A stretch of DNA of 18,157 nt from an uncultured Lachnospiraceae bacterium. Its GTDB lineage: Bacteria; Bacillota_A; Clostridia; Lachnospirales; Lachnospiraceae. The notes under the pieces are model-generated. The model was not told where the DNA came from and made no database searches. It saw only the letters and a program-made list of their open reading frames with translations. Positions 1 through 6,574 of this stretch are shown piece by piece. The stretch is from contig CAJKKX010000008.1 of NCBI GenBank assembly GCA_905200565.1, forward strand, positions 1-18,157. The letters are read 5' to 3'. Both the position numbers and the translations under genes were made by a program. Within the stretch, counting starts at the first letter, position 1. Every line of letters begins with the position of its first letter.

Positions 1-1011
1 GGCGTCAATGCGCAGAATGCTGGAAAACCGTTCTCCGGGATATTCTTCCCCGTATATCTGCCACAGGGAAATCTCCTCAAAATAAGGCTCCGCCGCCAGC
101 ATACGGTCTGCCATCTCATAGACCTGTTCCTCTTTTTGAATGCCTGTCCTGTAAATTCCTCCCTGCTTCTTATCAAACCATACGACCAGATGGCACACTC
201 CCGCCTGCTGCAAGGAGAAAGACACCGCTGCCGCCAGTTCAAAAACCACATCCGTTTTCTGAAGCCTGTTCTTCTCCTCTTTTCCCATATACAGATCCAC
301 CAGAACCAGCACACGATATCCGATCGGACGCCCCAGCTCTTTCGTCATCAGCCTGTCCGACTTCGCGCTCAGCTTCCAGTGTACCCTTTGCAGGGTATCG
401 CCCTCCCGAAATTCCCTGACCTGAAAGATTTCCGAAGGATCGTCCCCGCTTTTGTGTGGATCATACTCTTCTCCATCTGCCGGGAAGTTTGCCGTCCGTT
501 CACTCACCTTCACTTCCATCCGGTAAAATCCCGGCTGTACATTCACGCAGGCTTTCCCTTCACACCGAATCCTTCGGGACGTCAGCCCCAGATAGTCCCA
601 CACGCTTCCTTTCGCCACGAAAAAGCAATATCTGCCGCAGTACTGGGCAAATGCGGTACAAAGCGTCCGGCTCTCTTTTCTGGCCGGTACATGCGCCGTC
701 ACAGGAACCTTCGTCCTCCCCTCCAGACCGGAGGGTTTCGCCGCCACCTGAAAAACCAGTTTTGTCACCGGAAGAAACCCCTTATTTCTGACCTTCAATT
801 CAACCGTAATCTCTTCGTCTTTACGCACTGACGGAGTTTTTGTCTCTATTCTGGCCCTGACCGCTCTTTTCAGATACCAGGAAAGAAGAAACATCGAAAC
901 GAACAGAAGAATTTCAAATGCAAGAAGCGTGATTCCGTAAAAGTCCGTATACATGATCTCCACATAAACCGTCAGAAGAACCATCACCAGATATAACGCC
1001 GCATGTCTCAT
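1..1011 (-). CDS. DUF58 domain protein, C-terminus cut by window edge
   Basis: The minus strand is open for 337 codons from an ATG at 1011 to the window edge with no stop, so the C-terminus is missing. Two hydrophobic segments at about residues 4-17 and 24-42 make an N-terminal membrane anchor. A long beta-rich region follows, then the DUF58 signature at residues 199-213 (R-x-F-x-x-G-D-T-x-x-x-V-H-W-K) and a VWA-like fold (YRVLVLVDLYMG). Its ATG overlaps the stop of the MoxR ATPase gene as ATGA, so the two are translationally coupled. MoxR-DUF58 pairs are a recurrent cassette, often followed by a transglutaminase-like membrane protein that would lie beyond the left edge. The role, inferred from the family, is a partner of the MoxR chaperone in assembling or maturing an envelope complex; the substrate is unknown. 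The predicted ORF on the opposite strand here is its shadow. Confidence 0.88.
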   Translation of the reverse strand, partial: MRHAALYLVMVLLTVYVEIMYTDFYGITLLAFEILLFVSMFLLSWYLKRAVRARIETKTPSVRKDEEITVELKVRNKGFLPVTKLVFQVAAKPSGLEGRTKVPVTAHVPARKESRTLCTAFAQYCGRYCFFVAKGSVWDYLGLTSRRIRCEGKACVNVQPGFYRMEVKVSERTANFPADGEEYDPHKSGDDPSEIFQVREFREGDTLQRVHWKLSAKSDRLMTKELGRPIGYRVLVLVDLYMGKEEKNRLQKTDVVFELAAAVSFSLQQAGVCHLVVWFDKKQGGIYRTGIQKEEQVYEMADRMLAAEPYFEEISLWQIYGEEYPGERFSSILRIDA

Positions 1012-1955
1012 GCCTGTCTCCTTTTCGGCGTAGGCTTTTTCACCTGCTGCAAAATACCGTCCGCCACGTATGGTGCCGTCACGCGGCTGACCCTTGCCTG
1101 AGAATTCAGGCGCATCCTGTGAATCGCCACATCCTTAAAGACGCCCTCCACATCTGCGGGCGTCACATACGTACGTCCGTTTAAATACGCCGAAGCCCTC
1201 GCCATCTTCGCCAGAGCCAGCGTTCCCCTGGGACTGATTCCCAGCTCCAGCATGGGATGCCTTCTGGTCTCTGCGGCAAGCTCCGCCAGATATTCATAAA
1301 TTCTGTCATGGATAAAAATCTGTTCCACTTCCTTTTGCATCATCACAAGCTCTTCCGCCCGAATGACCGGAAAAATCTGATCCAGAGGATTCCCTTCTCC
1401 CCTTCCTTTTAAAATGGCGATCTCGTTCTCCCGATCGGGATACCCCATAGACATGCAGATCATAAACCGGTCAAGCTGTGATTCCGGCAGCATCTGCGTT
1501 CCCGCCGAACCGATGGGATTCTGCGTAGCGATAACCATAAAAGGCTTCGGAACCTCTCTGGTTACCCCGTCTACCGTCACATTTCCCTCCTCCATCACCT
1601 CTAAAAGCGCCGACTGTGTTTTCGGCGAGGTGCGGTTAATCTCATCCGCCAGAAGCAGATTGCACATGGCAGCCCCCTCCTGATACCGGAAAGTGCCCGT
1701 CTCTTTTCTGTAAACAGAGAATCCGGTAATGTCGGAAGGCAGTACATCCGGCGTAAACTGAACCCTGTTCTGTCTGAGCGCACAGGCTTTAGAAAACGCC
1801 AGCGCCATCGTCGTCTTTCCCACGCCTGGAATATCCTCCAGCAGAATATGGCCGCCCGCCAGCATTGCCATCATCACTTTATATACACATTCATCCTTTC
1901 CAATGACTGCCCGTTTCACTTCCTCTATAATCCTTGCCGCTTTTTCTGCATACAT
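1008..1955 (-). CDS. MoxR-family AAA+ ATPase
   Basis: This 315-residue cytosolic ATPase has the normal length for the MoxR family. Walker A is at residues 43-49 (P-G-V-G-K-T-T), Walker B at 100-105 (LLLADE), followed by I-N-R-T-S-P. A sensor-type TQNP sequence and the C-terminal lid (SPRGTLALAKMARA) are also present. MoxR proteins act as chaperone-like ATPases that help assemble or insert metals into protein complexes and usually work with a DUF58/VWA partner. That partner is encoded directly downstream with a 4-base overlap. The ATG at 1955 has AGGAGG at a 7-nt spacing. The gene is separated from the dCMP deaminase operon by a strong hairpin and probably has its own extended -10 promoter inside that hairpin's loop. 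Family assignment is secure; the client complex is not known. Confidence 0.93.
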   Translation of the reverse strand: MYAEKAARIIEEVKRAVIGKDECVYKVMMAMLAGGHILLEDIPGVGKTTMALAFSKACALRQNRVQFTPDVLPSDITGFSVYRKETGTFRYQEGAAMCNLLLADEINRTSPKTQSALLEVMEEGNVTVDGVTREVPKPFMVIATQNPIGSAGTQMLPESQLDRFMICMSMGYPDRENEIAILKGRGEGNPLDQIFPVIRAEELVMMQKEVEQIFIHDRIYEYLAELAAETRRHPMLELGISPRGTLALAKMARASAYLNGRTYVTPADVEGVFKDVAIHRMRLNSQARVSRVTAPYVADGILQQVKKPTPKRRQA

Positions 1956-1973
1956 AAAAACCCCTCCTGCTAA

Positions 1974-2010
1974 AAAATCTCCTATGCCTCATTCTAACAT
2001 AGGAGATTTT
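1974..2010 (-). terminator. Rho-independent terminator after the dCMP deaminase operon
   Basis: A perfect 13-bp stem (AAAATCTCCTATG and its complement) encloses an 11-nt loop and is followed on the minus strand by a run of six T residues. It begins 20 bases after the dCMP deaminase stop codon and ends just before the ribosome binding site of the MoxR gene, so it separates the two operons. Confidence 0.85.
1991..1999 (-). promoter_or_regulatory. Candidate extended -10 promoter for the MoxR-DUF58 operon
   Basis: Read on the minus strand, the loop of the terminator hairpin contains TGTTAGAAT, an extended -10 (TGn plus TAGAAT). No good -35 is seen 17 nt upstream. Transcription would start in the second arm of the hairpin and so escape the terminator. 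It lies about 36 nt upstream of the MoxR ATG. Confidence 0.4.
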
Positions 2011-2030
2011 CGGATACTACTTAATTTTTT

Positions 2031-2516
2031 CTAAACCAGCAGCTCGATCTTCCGATCCGTATGCCGGTACTGATAAAACTGTACGCCCGCCGCCTGCATC
2101 ATCCTTTTCGATGCGCGGGTGCTGGCCGTATCTGCATATTTATCACAATCATATACCACCGTCCGTATCCCTGCCTGGATAATTGCTTTCGCACACTCAT
2201 TACATGGAAACAGCGTCACATACAGCTTCGCCCCCTCCAGGCTTCCTCCCCGGTAATTCAGAATCGCATTTAATTCGCTGTGCGCCGCATAAAAATACTT
2301 CTGGTCAAATGCGTCCCCTTCTTTTCCCCACGGAAACTCATCGTCAGAACACCCGACCGGAAACCCATTGTACCCCATCGACAAAATTTTGTTATCCTGA
2401 CTGACAATGCACGCGCCGACCTGTGTGTTCGGATCTTTCGACCGCATAGCGGAAAGCATCGCCACGCCCATAAAATATTCATCCCACGAGATATAATCCT
2501 GCCGTTTTCCTCCCAT
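2031..2516 (-). CDS. dCMP deaminase (ComE operon protein 2 type cytidine/deoxycytidylate deaminase)
   Basis: The protein has 161 residues from the chosen start, a usual length for bacterial dCMP deaminases. It deaminates dCMP to dUMP, feeding thymidylate synthesis in the cytosol. The zinc site is complete: H79-x-E81 (HSELNA, with E81 as proton shuttle) and P104-C105-x-x-C108. The N-terminal SKDPNTQVGACIV and GYNGFPVGC segments are typical of the family. A longer ORF begins at a GTG at 2534 that overlaps the upstream stop codon, but the ATG at 2516 has AGAGG/AGGAG at ideal spacing (7 nt) and is preferred. It is the last gene of the operon tsaC, phosphatase-like gene, dCMP deaminase, and is followed by a strong terminator. 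It could be called comEB by homology in other Bacillota, but a competence role cannot be seen here. Confidence 0.93.
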   Translation of the reverse strand: MGGKRQDYISWDEYFMGVAMLSAMRSKDPNTQVGACIVSQDNKILSMGYNGFPVGCSDDEFPWGKEGDAFDQKYFYAAHSELNAILNYRGGSLEGAKLYVTLFPCNECAKAIIQAGIRTVVYDCDKYADTASTRASKRMMQAAGVQFYQYRHTDRKIELLV

Positions 2517-2530
2517 ACAAAATCCTCTCC

Positions 2531-2995
2531 TCACGTATTCAAAAGTTCCTGTTCATTTAAAATCACTACAAGCTTCGAAATCATCCTCTCCAGAGTTTCA
2601 TAGCACTCTCCGTAATCTGCCAGCGTGCCGCCCAGGGGTTTTCTGATCTCTTCATTGCTTCCGATATACTCCGAGAGCAGATACACATTTTCCACATGAA
2701 TATGCTCCTCACAAATTTTCTGCTTTAAATCCGTATCCATCACCAGAATCAATGTCCGCTCCCCAAAATCCTCCTCCGAAAGCACAGTCGCCGCATGTGT
2801 TTTCATGGTAATCCCATGACTGACCGCCACCGCCTCCGCCTTCTGGTTTACCGGTTCCGGAAACAGCACGACCCTGCCCCTCGACTCAATCTCCAGATCC
2901 TCCAGCAGAAACTTTGATTTCATAATAAACTTCGCCATAGGGCCAAGACAGGTATCACTATTGCTCACAAAAATCAGTTTATCATACCGTTTCAT
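2531..2995 (-). CDS. Low-molecular-weight protein tyrosine phosphatase-like protein, catalytically degenerate
   Basis: This 154-residue protein has the length and layout of the LMW-PTP family (in Bacillota often an arginine phosphatase of the YwlE type). The expected P-loop C-x5-R is instead S11-N-S-D-T-C-L17 followed by GPMA. The nucleophilic cysteine is therefore Ser11 and the phosphate-binding arginine is Leu17. The C-terminal general-acid motif D-P-x-G reads K119-P-L-G, so the aspartate is lost as well. The rest of the fold looks intact (parallel-strand pattern LIFVSNS, LILVMDTD and VENVYLLSEYIG), with no frameshift or stop. It lies 12 bases downstream of tsaC, with AAGGAG at 8 nt, a pairing also known for ywlC-ywlE in Bacillus. 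Inference: a pseudophosphatase that may bind phosphoproteins or regulate a partner without catalysis. A different chemistry using Cys16 cannot be excluded. Confidence 0.85.
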   Translation of the reverse strand: MKRYDKLIFVSNSDTCLGPMAKFIMKSKFLLEDLEIESRGRVVLFPEPVNQKAEAVAVSHGITMKTHAATVLSEEDFGERTLILVMDTDLKQKICEEHIHVENVYLLSEYIGSNEEIRKPLGGTLADYGECYETLERMISKLVVILNEQELLNT

Positions 2996-3007
2996 AAACT
3001 ACGCTCC

Positions 3008-4054
3008 TTATACCTCCCATATCTGATGGCCTGCCGCTTTGATCAGGCGATTCATAATCGCCTGTCCCATCTTCGGTGTTTCAAACGCCTCAGAATAAAT
3101 CTCCGTTACTGCCAGCTCGTCAAATTCCCTTAAGATTCCATACAAATGCTGCGAGATTGTCAGCTCATCATAAATACTGCCGATGGATTTGACAATTCCG
3201 CCATGATAACGTGCCGCTGTCTCATCCGAAACAAGGATACCGATTTTCTTTCCCTGCTTCTCTCCTTCTGCAATCTGCGCATTGATCTTATTCACAACCG
3301 CTTCCGGCTTTCCCTCAATAATGACCATGTCCGCTTTCGGTGCATAATGCTTATACTTCATTCCCGGCGCTTTCGGACGGATTTTTTCATCCTCCGCCAA
3401 AAGTCCTTTGTCCACTTCCACAGAACCAATCACTTCCTGAAGCATTTCCTGATTGATATATCCCGGCCGGAGGATCACGGGAGTTTCCCCGCTTAAATCC
3501 ACGATTGTCGATTCCAGTCCGATCTTCACGCTTCCCCCGTCGATGATCATATCGATCCTTCCGCTTAAATCCTCCGCTACATGAGCCGCAGTGGTAGGGC
3601 TTGGCCTGCCGGAAGTATTCGCGCTGGGCGCTGCGATATACCCGCCGCCGCATAAGATCACTTCTCTGGCAATTTTATGATCCGGCATCCGCACCGCTAC
3701 CGTGTCCAGACCTCCCGTCGTTCCGTAAGGAACGATTTCTTTCTTCTGAAAAATCATCGTTAAAGGCCCCGGCCAGAAGGCTTCCGCCAGGCGCAGCGCC
3801 TGCCGGGGCACCCTTTCTGCAATTTTCTCCAGATCTTCTATCCTTGCAATATGTATAATCAGGGGATTGTCCGACGGCCTTCCCTTTGCCGCATAAATCT
3901 TCGCAGCCGCTTCCTCATCCAGTGCATTCGCGCCCAGACCATATACGGTTTCCGTTGGAAACGCCACCAGCCCTCCATTTTTTAAAATCTCACCGGCCAG
4001 GCGGATTCCCTCCGGCGAAATCTTCTCTGTCATATCTTCTATGATCGTTTTCAT
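3008..4054 (-). CDS. tsaC: L-threonylcarbamoyladenylate synthase, Sua5 long form
   Basis: The protein makes threonylcarbamoyl-AMP from threonine, bicarbonate and ATP. This is the first step of the universal t6A37 modification of ANN-decoding tRNAs, in the cytosol. The YrdC/Sua5 core covers about residues 8-205, with GGLVAFPTETVYGLGANAL at 27-45, K57-G-R-P-S-D-N-P and a SANTSGRPSPT segment. A linker with P-G-M-K-Y-K-H-Y-A-P leads to the C-terminal Sua5 domain (about 235-348), so this is the long Sua5 form and not the short TsaC form. A GTG two codons upstream is in frame, but the ATG at 4054 has GAGG at 7 nt and is chosen, giving 348 residues. It is first in a three-gene operon with a near-consensus promoter. 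The stop codon TAA overlaps the next gene's ribosome binding site. Confidence 0.94.
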   Translation of the reverse strand: MKTIIEDMTEKISPEGIRLAGEILKNGGLVAFPTETVYGLGANALDEEAAAKIYAAKGRPSDNPLIIHIARIEDLEKIAERVPRQALRLAEAFWPGPLTMIFQKKEIVPYGTTGGLDTVAVRMPDHKIAREVILCGGGYIAAPSANTSGRPSPTTAAHVAEDLSGRIDMIIDGGSVKIGLESTIVDLSGETPVILRPGYINQEMLQEVIGSVEVDKGLLAEDEKIRPKAPGMKYKHYAPKADMVIIEGKPEAVVNKINAQIAEGEKQGKKIGILVSDETAARYHGGIVKSIGSIYDELTISQHLYGILREFDELAVTEIYSEAFETPKMGQAIMNRLIKAAGHQIWEV

Positions 4055-4098
4055 AAACACGCCTCTTTATTCTGGTAAAGTTATCTTTTCTGCCCCTG

Positions 4099-4127
4099 AT
4101 TATAACACCCTCCTGCAAAAAGGACAA
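4099..4127 (-). promoter_or_regulatory. Sigma-A promoter of the tsaC operon
   Basis: On the minus strand TTGTCC (4122-4127) and TATAAT (4099-4104) are separated by exactly 17 nt. Transcription should start near 4092, about 38 nt before the tsaC ATG. The -35 begins 5 nt after the stop codon of the upstream lipoprotein gene, and no terminator separates them, so some read-through is possible. Confidence 0.8.
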
Positions 4128-4132
4128 TCTTT

Positions 4133-5683
4133 CTATTGGCAGTAGAACGGATTGTTATCTGCATTTGCCTCGGTGTTATCAATCCGCTGGACATATTCAA
4201 GCATTCTGCGGTATCCCTTCTCTTCATCCGGGCCAAACTGAACATCCGTCGGGAAAATCGCAATATACTTCTTGTCATTGCTCAACCCGGCAATCGTATA
4301 ATCCGGAAGATCCGCATAGCTGTTATCCTCCCAGTCATAAGCCTGAATGGTTACGAGATCTCCTCCGTTCCCGGCATTATAAGAAGGTTCATAATAAATC
4401 TGAACCGTCGTATTGTTCAATACACGGTAATTCCAGTCTCCGTCAGCCGGAAGATAAAGGGTAAAATATCTGGATTCCAGCCTCGCCTGCCCTTCGCTGT
4501 TAAAGATTCCGATATCCTCTGCAATATTATAACTTCCGCTGGTATCCGGAACATCGGTAACCGGCTCCTCCTTCGTTTGGGATTTAGCCTGTTCCCCTTT
4601 GACCGCCATTTTTTTATCTATCTTATTCGACTCTCCGGTCTCCAGGTTCATCCAGAACAACGTATCTGCAAGCACGTAGCACAGTACGTCATTCTCCAGG
4701 TATCCCTGGCGGTAATCCGGAAGAGAATACTGCGTTCCCGTCGGAATTTCTTTTCCCGAATTCTTATCATACCGGAATGTCTCATAATGCTCCGAATCAT
4801 AATAAACAGCCTCCTCTGTCACCCACACAGGATCATACTGCGAAAGCGTATTTTCAAAGTAAATCTTTCTTATGGCGTCCGCCTGTGTATCATACTCATA
4901 GATATAATCATCGGCTTCCCCTGTGGTGATGTACGCCTTATCCTGATAAAAGACGAGATCGCCGCTGCTATTTAATTCATAGAGCGTCTTTCGCTCCGTC
5001 CCGTCGAAAGACACGCAGATCAGATCGCCATCCGTATCCAGACAGTAAATGCCCTCTGTAGTGACCTGAAACTCTTCCACTTCCTTTTCCAGCTTTTCTT
5101 CCTCTCCGCCCTGTTTGGACACTCTGTACAGACTTCTCCCATAAGTAAAGTAAATATAGTCATTATAAATCTGGAAAGAAGAATTGCTTAACTTATGGTC
5201 ATTAATAACGGAAGCATTACTCTGTTCCCGCTCGTGCTCCTCCAGCGGGAGCCCTATAATCCCCAGATCCGTCGCCATGTATATCGTACTATCTTCTAAA
5301 GCCAGGCTGTAAATCTCCGCTGATAAACTTCCTTCCGATATGAAATCATACAGCTTTCCCTGTCCGTCCAGAAGCGCGCTGCAAAGATGTCCCTCACAGC
5401 CCCAGAATACCACTCCTTTACAGACAATAATTTCTGAAGCATCAATAACTCCCTCTTTGTAATCCTTTCTGGCATTCACAGAAACCTCTTCCGATACCCG
5501 CTCGGTTTCCGAATCCATTCCTGAATCTGTTTCCGAATCCGTTTCCGAATCTGTTCCCGAATCTGTTTCTAAAAACTCTTCCGGCCGTTTCTCACGAACC
5601 TTTTCCGCCAGATCTGTTTTCCCACAAGCCGCCAGACTGACGAAAAGAAACACCACTAACAAACTGCTCATCCACTTTTTCAT
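4133..5683 (-). CDS. Secreted lipoprotein with DUF5050-like propeller region
   Basis: The 516-residue protein starts with a lipoprotein signal peptide whose lipobox is SLAAC, with the lipidated cysteine at residue 20. An acidic linker of repeated (E/G)-(T/M)-D-S units follows at about residues 37-60. The middle (about 75-345) is a series of short beta-rich repeats of the kind seen in DUF5050 proteins, such as IYYFTY-like, SLYRVSKQGG and DLICVSFDGTERK, probably a propeller fold. A separate C-terminal domain (about 385-515) has no recognised family. The longest ORF begins at 5689, but that ATG is one base from AGGAGG; the ATG at 5683 is 7 nt away and is chosen. Location outside the membrane is well supported. 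The function is unknown; sensing or ligand binding at the surface is only a guess. The gene is monocistronic or reads into the tsaC operon. Confidence 0.8.
   Translation of the reverse strand: MKKWMSSLLVVFLFVSLAACGKTDLAEKVREKRPEEFLETDSGTDSETDSETDSGMDSETERVSEEVSVNARKDYKEGVIDASEIIVCKGVVFWGCEGHLCSALLDGQGKLYDFISEGSLSAEIYSLALEDSTIYMATDLGIIGLPLEEHEREQSNASVINDHKLSNSSFQIYNDYIYFTYGRSLYRVSKQGGEEEKLEKEVEEFQVTTEGIYCLDTDGDLICVSFDGTERKTLYELNSSGDLVFYQDKAYITTGEADDYIYEYDTQADAIRKIYFENTLSQYDPVWVTEEAVYYDSEHYETFRYDKNSGKEIPTGTQYSLPDYRQGYLENDVLCYVLADTLFWMNLETGESNKIDKKMAVKGEQAKSQTKEEPVTDVPDTSGSYNIAEDIGIFNSEGQARLESRYFTLYLPADGDWNYRVLNNTTVQIYYEPSYNAGNGGDLVTIQAYDWEDNSYADLPDYTIAGLSNDKKYIAIFPTDVQFGPDEEKGYRRMLEYVQRIDNTEANADNNPFYCQ
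5511..5570 (-). repeat. Five tandem 12-nt units encoding the xxDS linker
   Basis: Five consecutive 12-nt units with the plus-strand consensus GAATCTGTTTCC lie at 5511, 5523, 5535, 5547 and 5559, differing at one to three bases each. On the coding strand they give repeated four-residue units ending in Asp-Ser just after the lipidated N-terminus. Gain or loss of units would keep the frame and change only linker length. Confidence 0.85.
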
Positions 5684-5733
5684 TTGCATCCCTCCTGATA
5701 AATAAATTCTCTTCCTTTTTACTGCTTACCTCC

Positions 5734-5739
5734 ATTATA
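5734..5739 (-). promoter_or_regulatory. -10 box of the lipoprotein gene
   Basis: TATAAT on the minus strand lies 51 nt upstream of the chosen ATG at 5683. The matching -35 is weak (CTGTAA at 5757-5762 with 17-nt spacing). The position in the short gap after the amidase gene supports a separate transcript. Confidence 0.5.
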
Positions 5740-5770
5740 CTGAATATTATCACTTTTTACAGCTTATTTT

Positions 5771-6478
5771 TTAAATTTTTTCTTTAAAATTATCCTCCAG
5801 GTATTTCATAACCCCCTCACCCACGGCTTCCGCCACTTTCTGTTGATACGCTTCCGTTATCAGTTTGGAAGCCTCCTCCCGGTTGGAAAGAAAACCGCAT
5901 TCTACGATAACCGTGGGACTTTTCGTTTTTTTCAAAAGATAGTACGTGTCGTTCGCCTTTGCCTCTCTGGGACGGTCTACTGCAAGGTATGTATTGAGCG
6001 TCTCTTGCAGGCACTTCGCCAATGCCTCTGCTTCTGCCGAATGCGTAAAATAAAACACCTGAGGGCCATGTACGGATTCCTCCGTATAGCTGTTCTGGTG
6101 GATACTGACGGTAAAGACAGGATTCGCCCCGTCGATTTTCTCACAGCGCTTCCGCATATCATCCTGCTTTTTATTTGAAACCCCTGCGTCGTAAAGACCG
6201 TTCTCATCCTCTCTTGTCATAACTACCCGAATCCCTTTTTCCTCCAGAAATTTCTGAAGTTTTTTTGAGATTGCCAGATTCACATCTTTTTCCAGTTCGC
6301 CCCCGATGCCTACCTTTCCGGGATCTTCTCCCCCGTGGCCTGCGTCGATCACCACTGTCCTTTCTGCCTTCTGAACCTGTGTAGAGCTTACCTCGATAGC
6401 GCCTCCCCTGGCCAGCAGATATGCCGCCAGCAGCAGCATAAGCCCCATAATCGTTTCCATTTTTACCCTGTCCCGCAT
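5771..6478 (-). CDS. cwlD: CwlD-type N-acetylmuramoyl-L-alanine amidase
   Basis: This 235-residue amidase_3 protein has one N-terminal membrane or signal segment (about residues 9-24) and then the zinc amidase domain. Ligands and catalytic residues are visible: H48 in IDAGHGGEDPG, E63 in ELEKD, H127 in SIHQNS and E193 in VECGFLSN. The length, the absence of wall-binding repeats and the sequence VHGPQVFYF match CwlD, the enzyme that removes peptide side chains in spore cortex so that muramic-delta-lactam can be formed for germination. CwlD would act in the intermembrane space of the forespore. The ATG at 6478 has AGGAG at 7 nt. It sits between a lipoprotein and a GH18 gene, with a strong terminator upstream, so it needs its own promoter in a short leader of about 40 nt. 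No clear sigma-A promoter is seen there; CATATACT resembles a sigma-E -10 but no -35 is apparent. A general amidase is the alternative. Confidence 0.82.
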   Translation of the reverse strand: MRDRVKMETIMGLMLLLAAYLLARGGAIEVSSTQVQKAERTVVIDAGHGGEDPGKVGIGGELEKDVNLAISKKLQKFLEEKGIRVVMTREDENGLYDAGVSNKKQDDMRKRCEKIDGANPVFTVSIHQNSYTEESVHGPQVFYFTHSAEAEALAKCLQETLNTYLAVDRPREAKANDTYYLLKKTKSPTVIVECGFLSNREEASKLITEAYQQKVAEAVGEGVMKYLEDNFKEKI

Positions 6479-6519
6479 AATTTCTCTCCTAAAACCTGTT
6501 ATCCAAGTATATGCGGAAA

Positions 6520-6556
6520 AAACTGCCGCAAAACCTTTTTTGTTTTGCGGCAGTTT
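6520..6556 (-). terminator. Rho-independent terminator after the GH18 gene
   Basis: A perfect 15-bp stem (AAACTGCCGCAAAAC and its complement) closes a 7-nt loop, and on the minus strand the stem runs into a stretch of T residues. It begins 18 nt after the GH18 stop codon and isolates that gene from cwlD. Confidence 0.9.
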
Positions 6557-6574
6557 GATAAAGAAGTATACACA

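Noticed and set aside
136..831. Plus-strand ORF of 231 codons near the left edge
   Set aside because: It lies wholly within the minus-strand DUF58 frame, which has the clear family motif at residues 199-213; the plus-strand product is rich in Arg, His, Pro and Phe without a recognisable domain.
2517..2534. GTG start for dCMP deaminase overlapping the phosphatase-like stop codon
   Set aside because: The overlap is suggestive, but the ATG at 2516 has an ideal ribosome binding site and gives the usual family length.
4136..4975. Plus-strand ORF of 279 codons
   Set aside because: It is antisense to the lipoprotein gene; its Ile/Arg-rich product has no domain and no ribosome binding site, as expected for a shadow frame.
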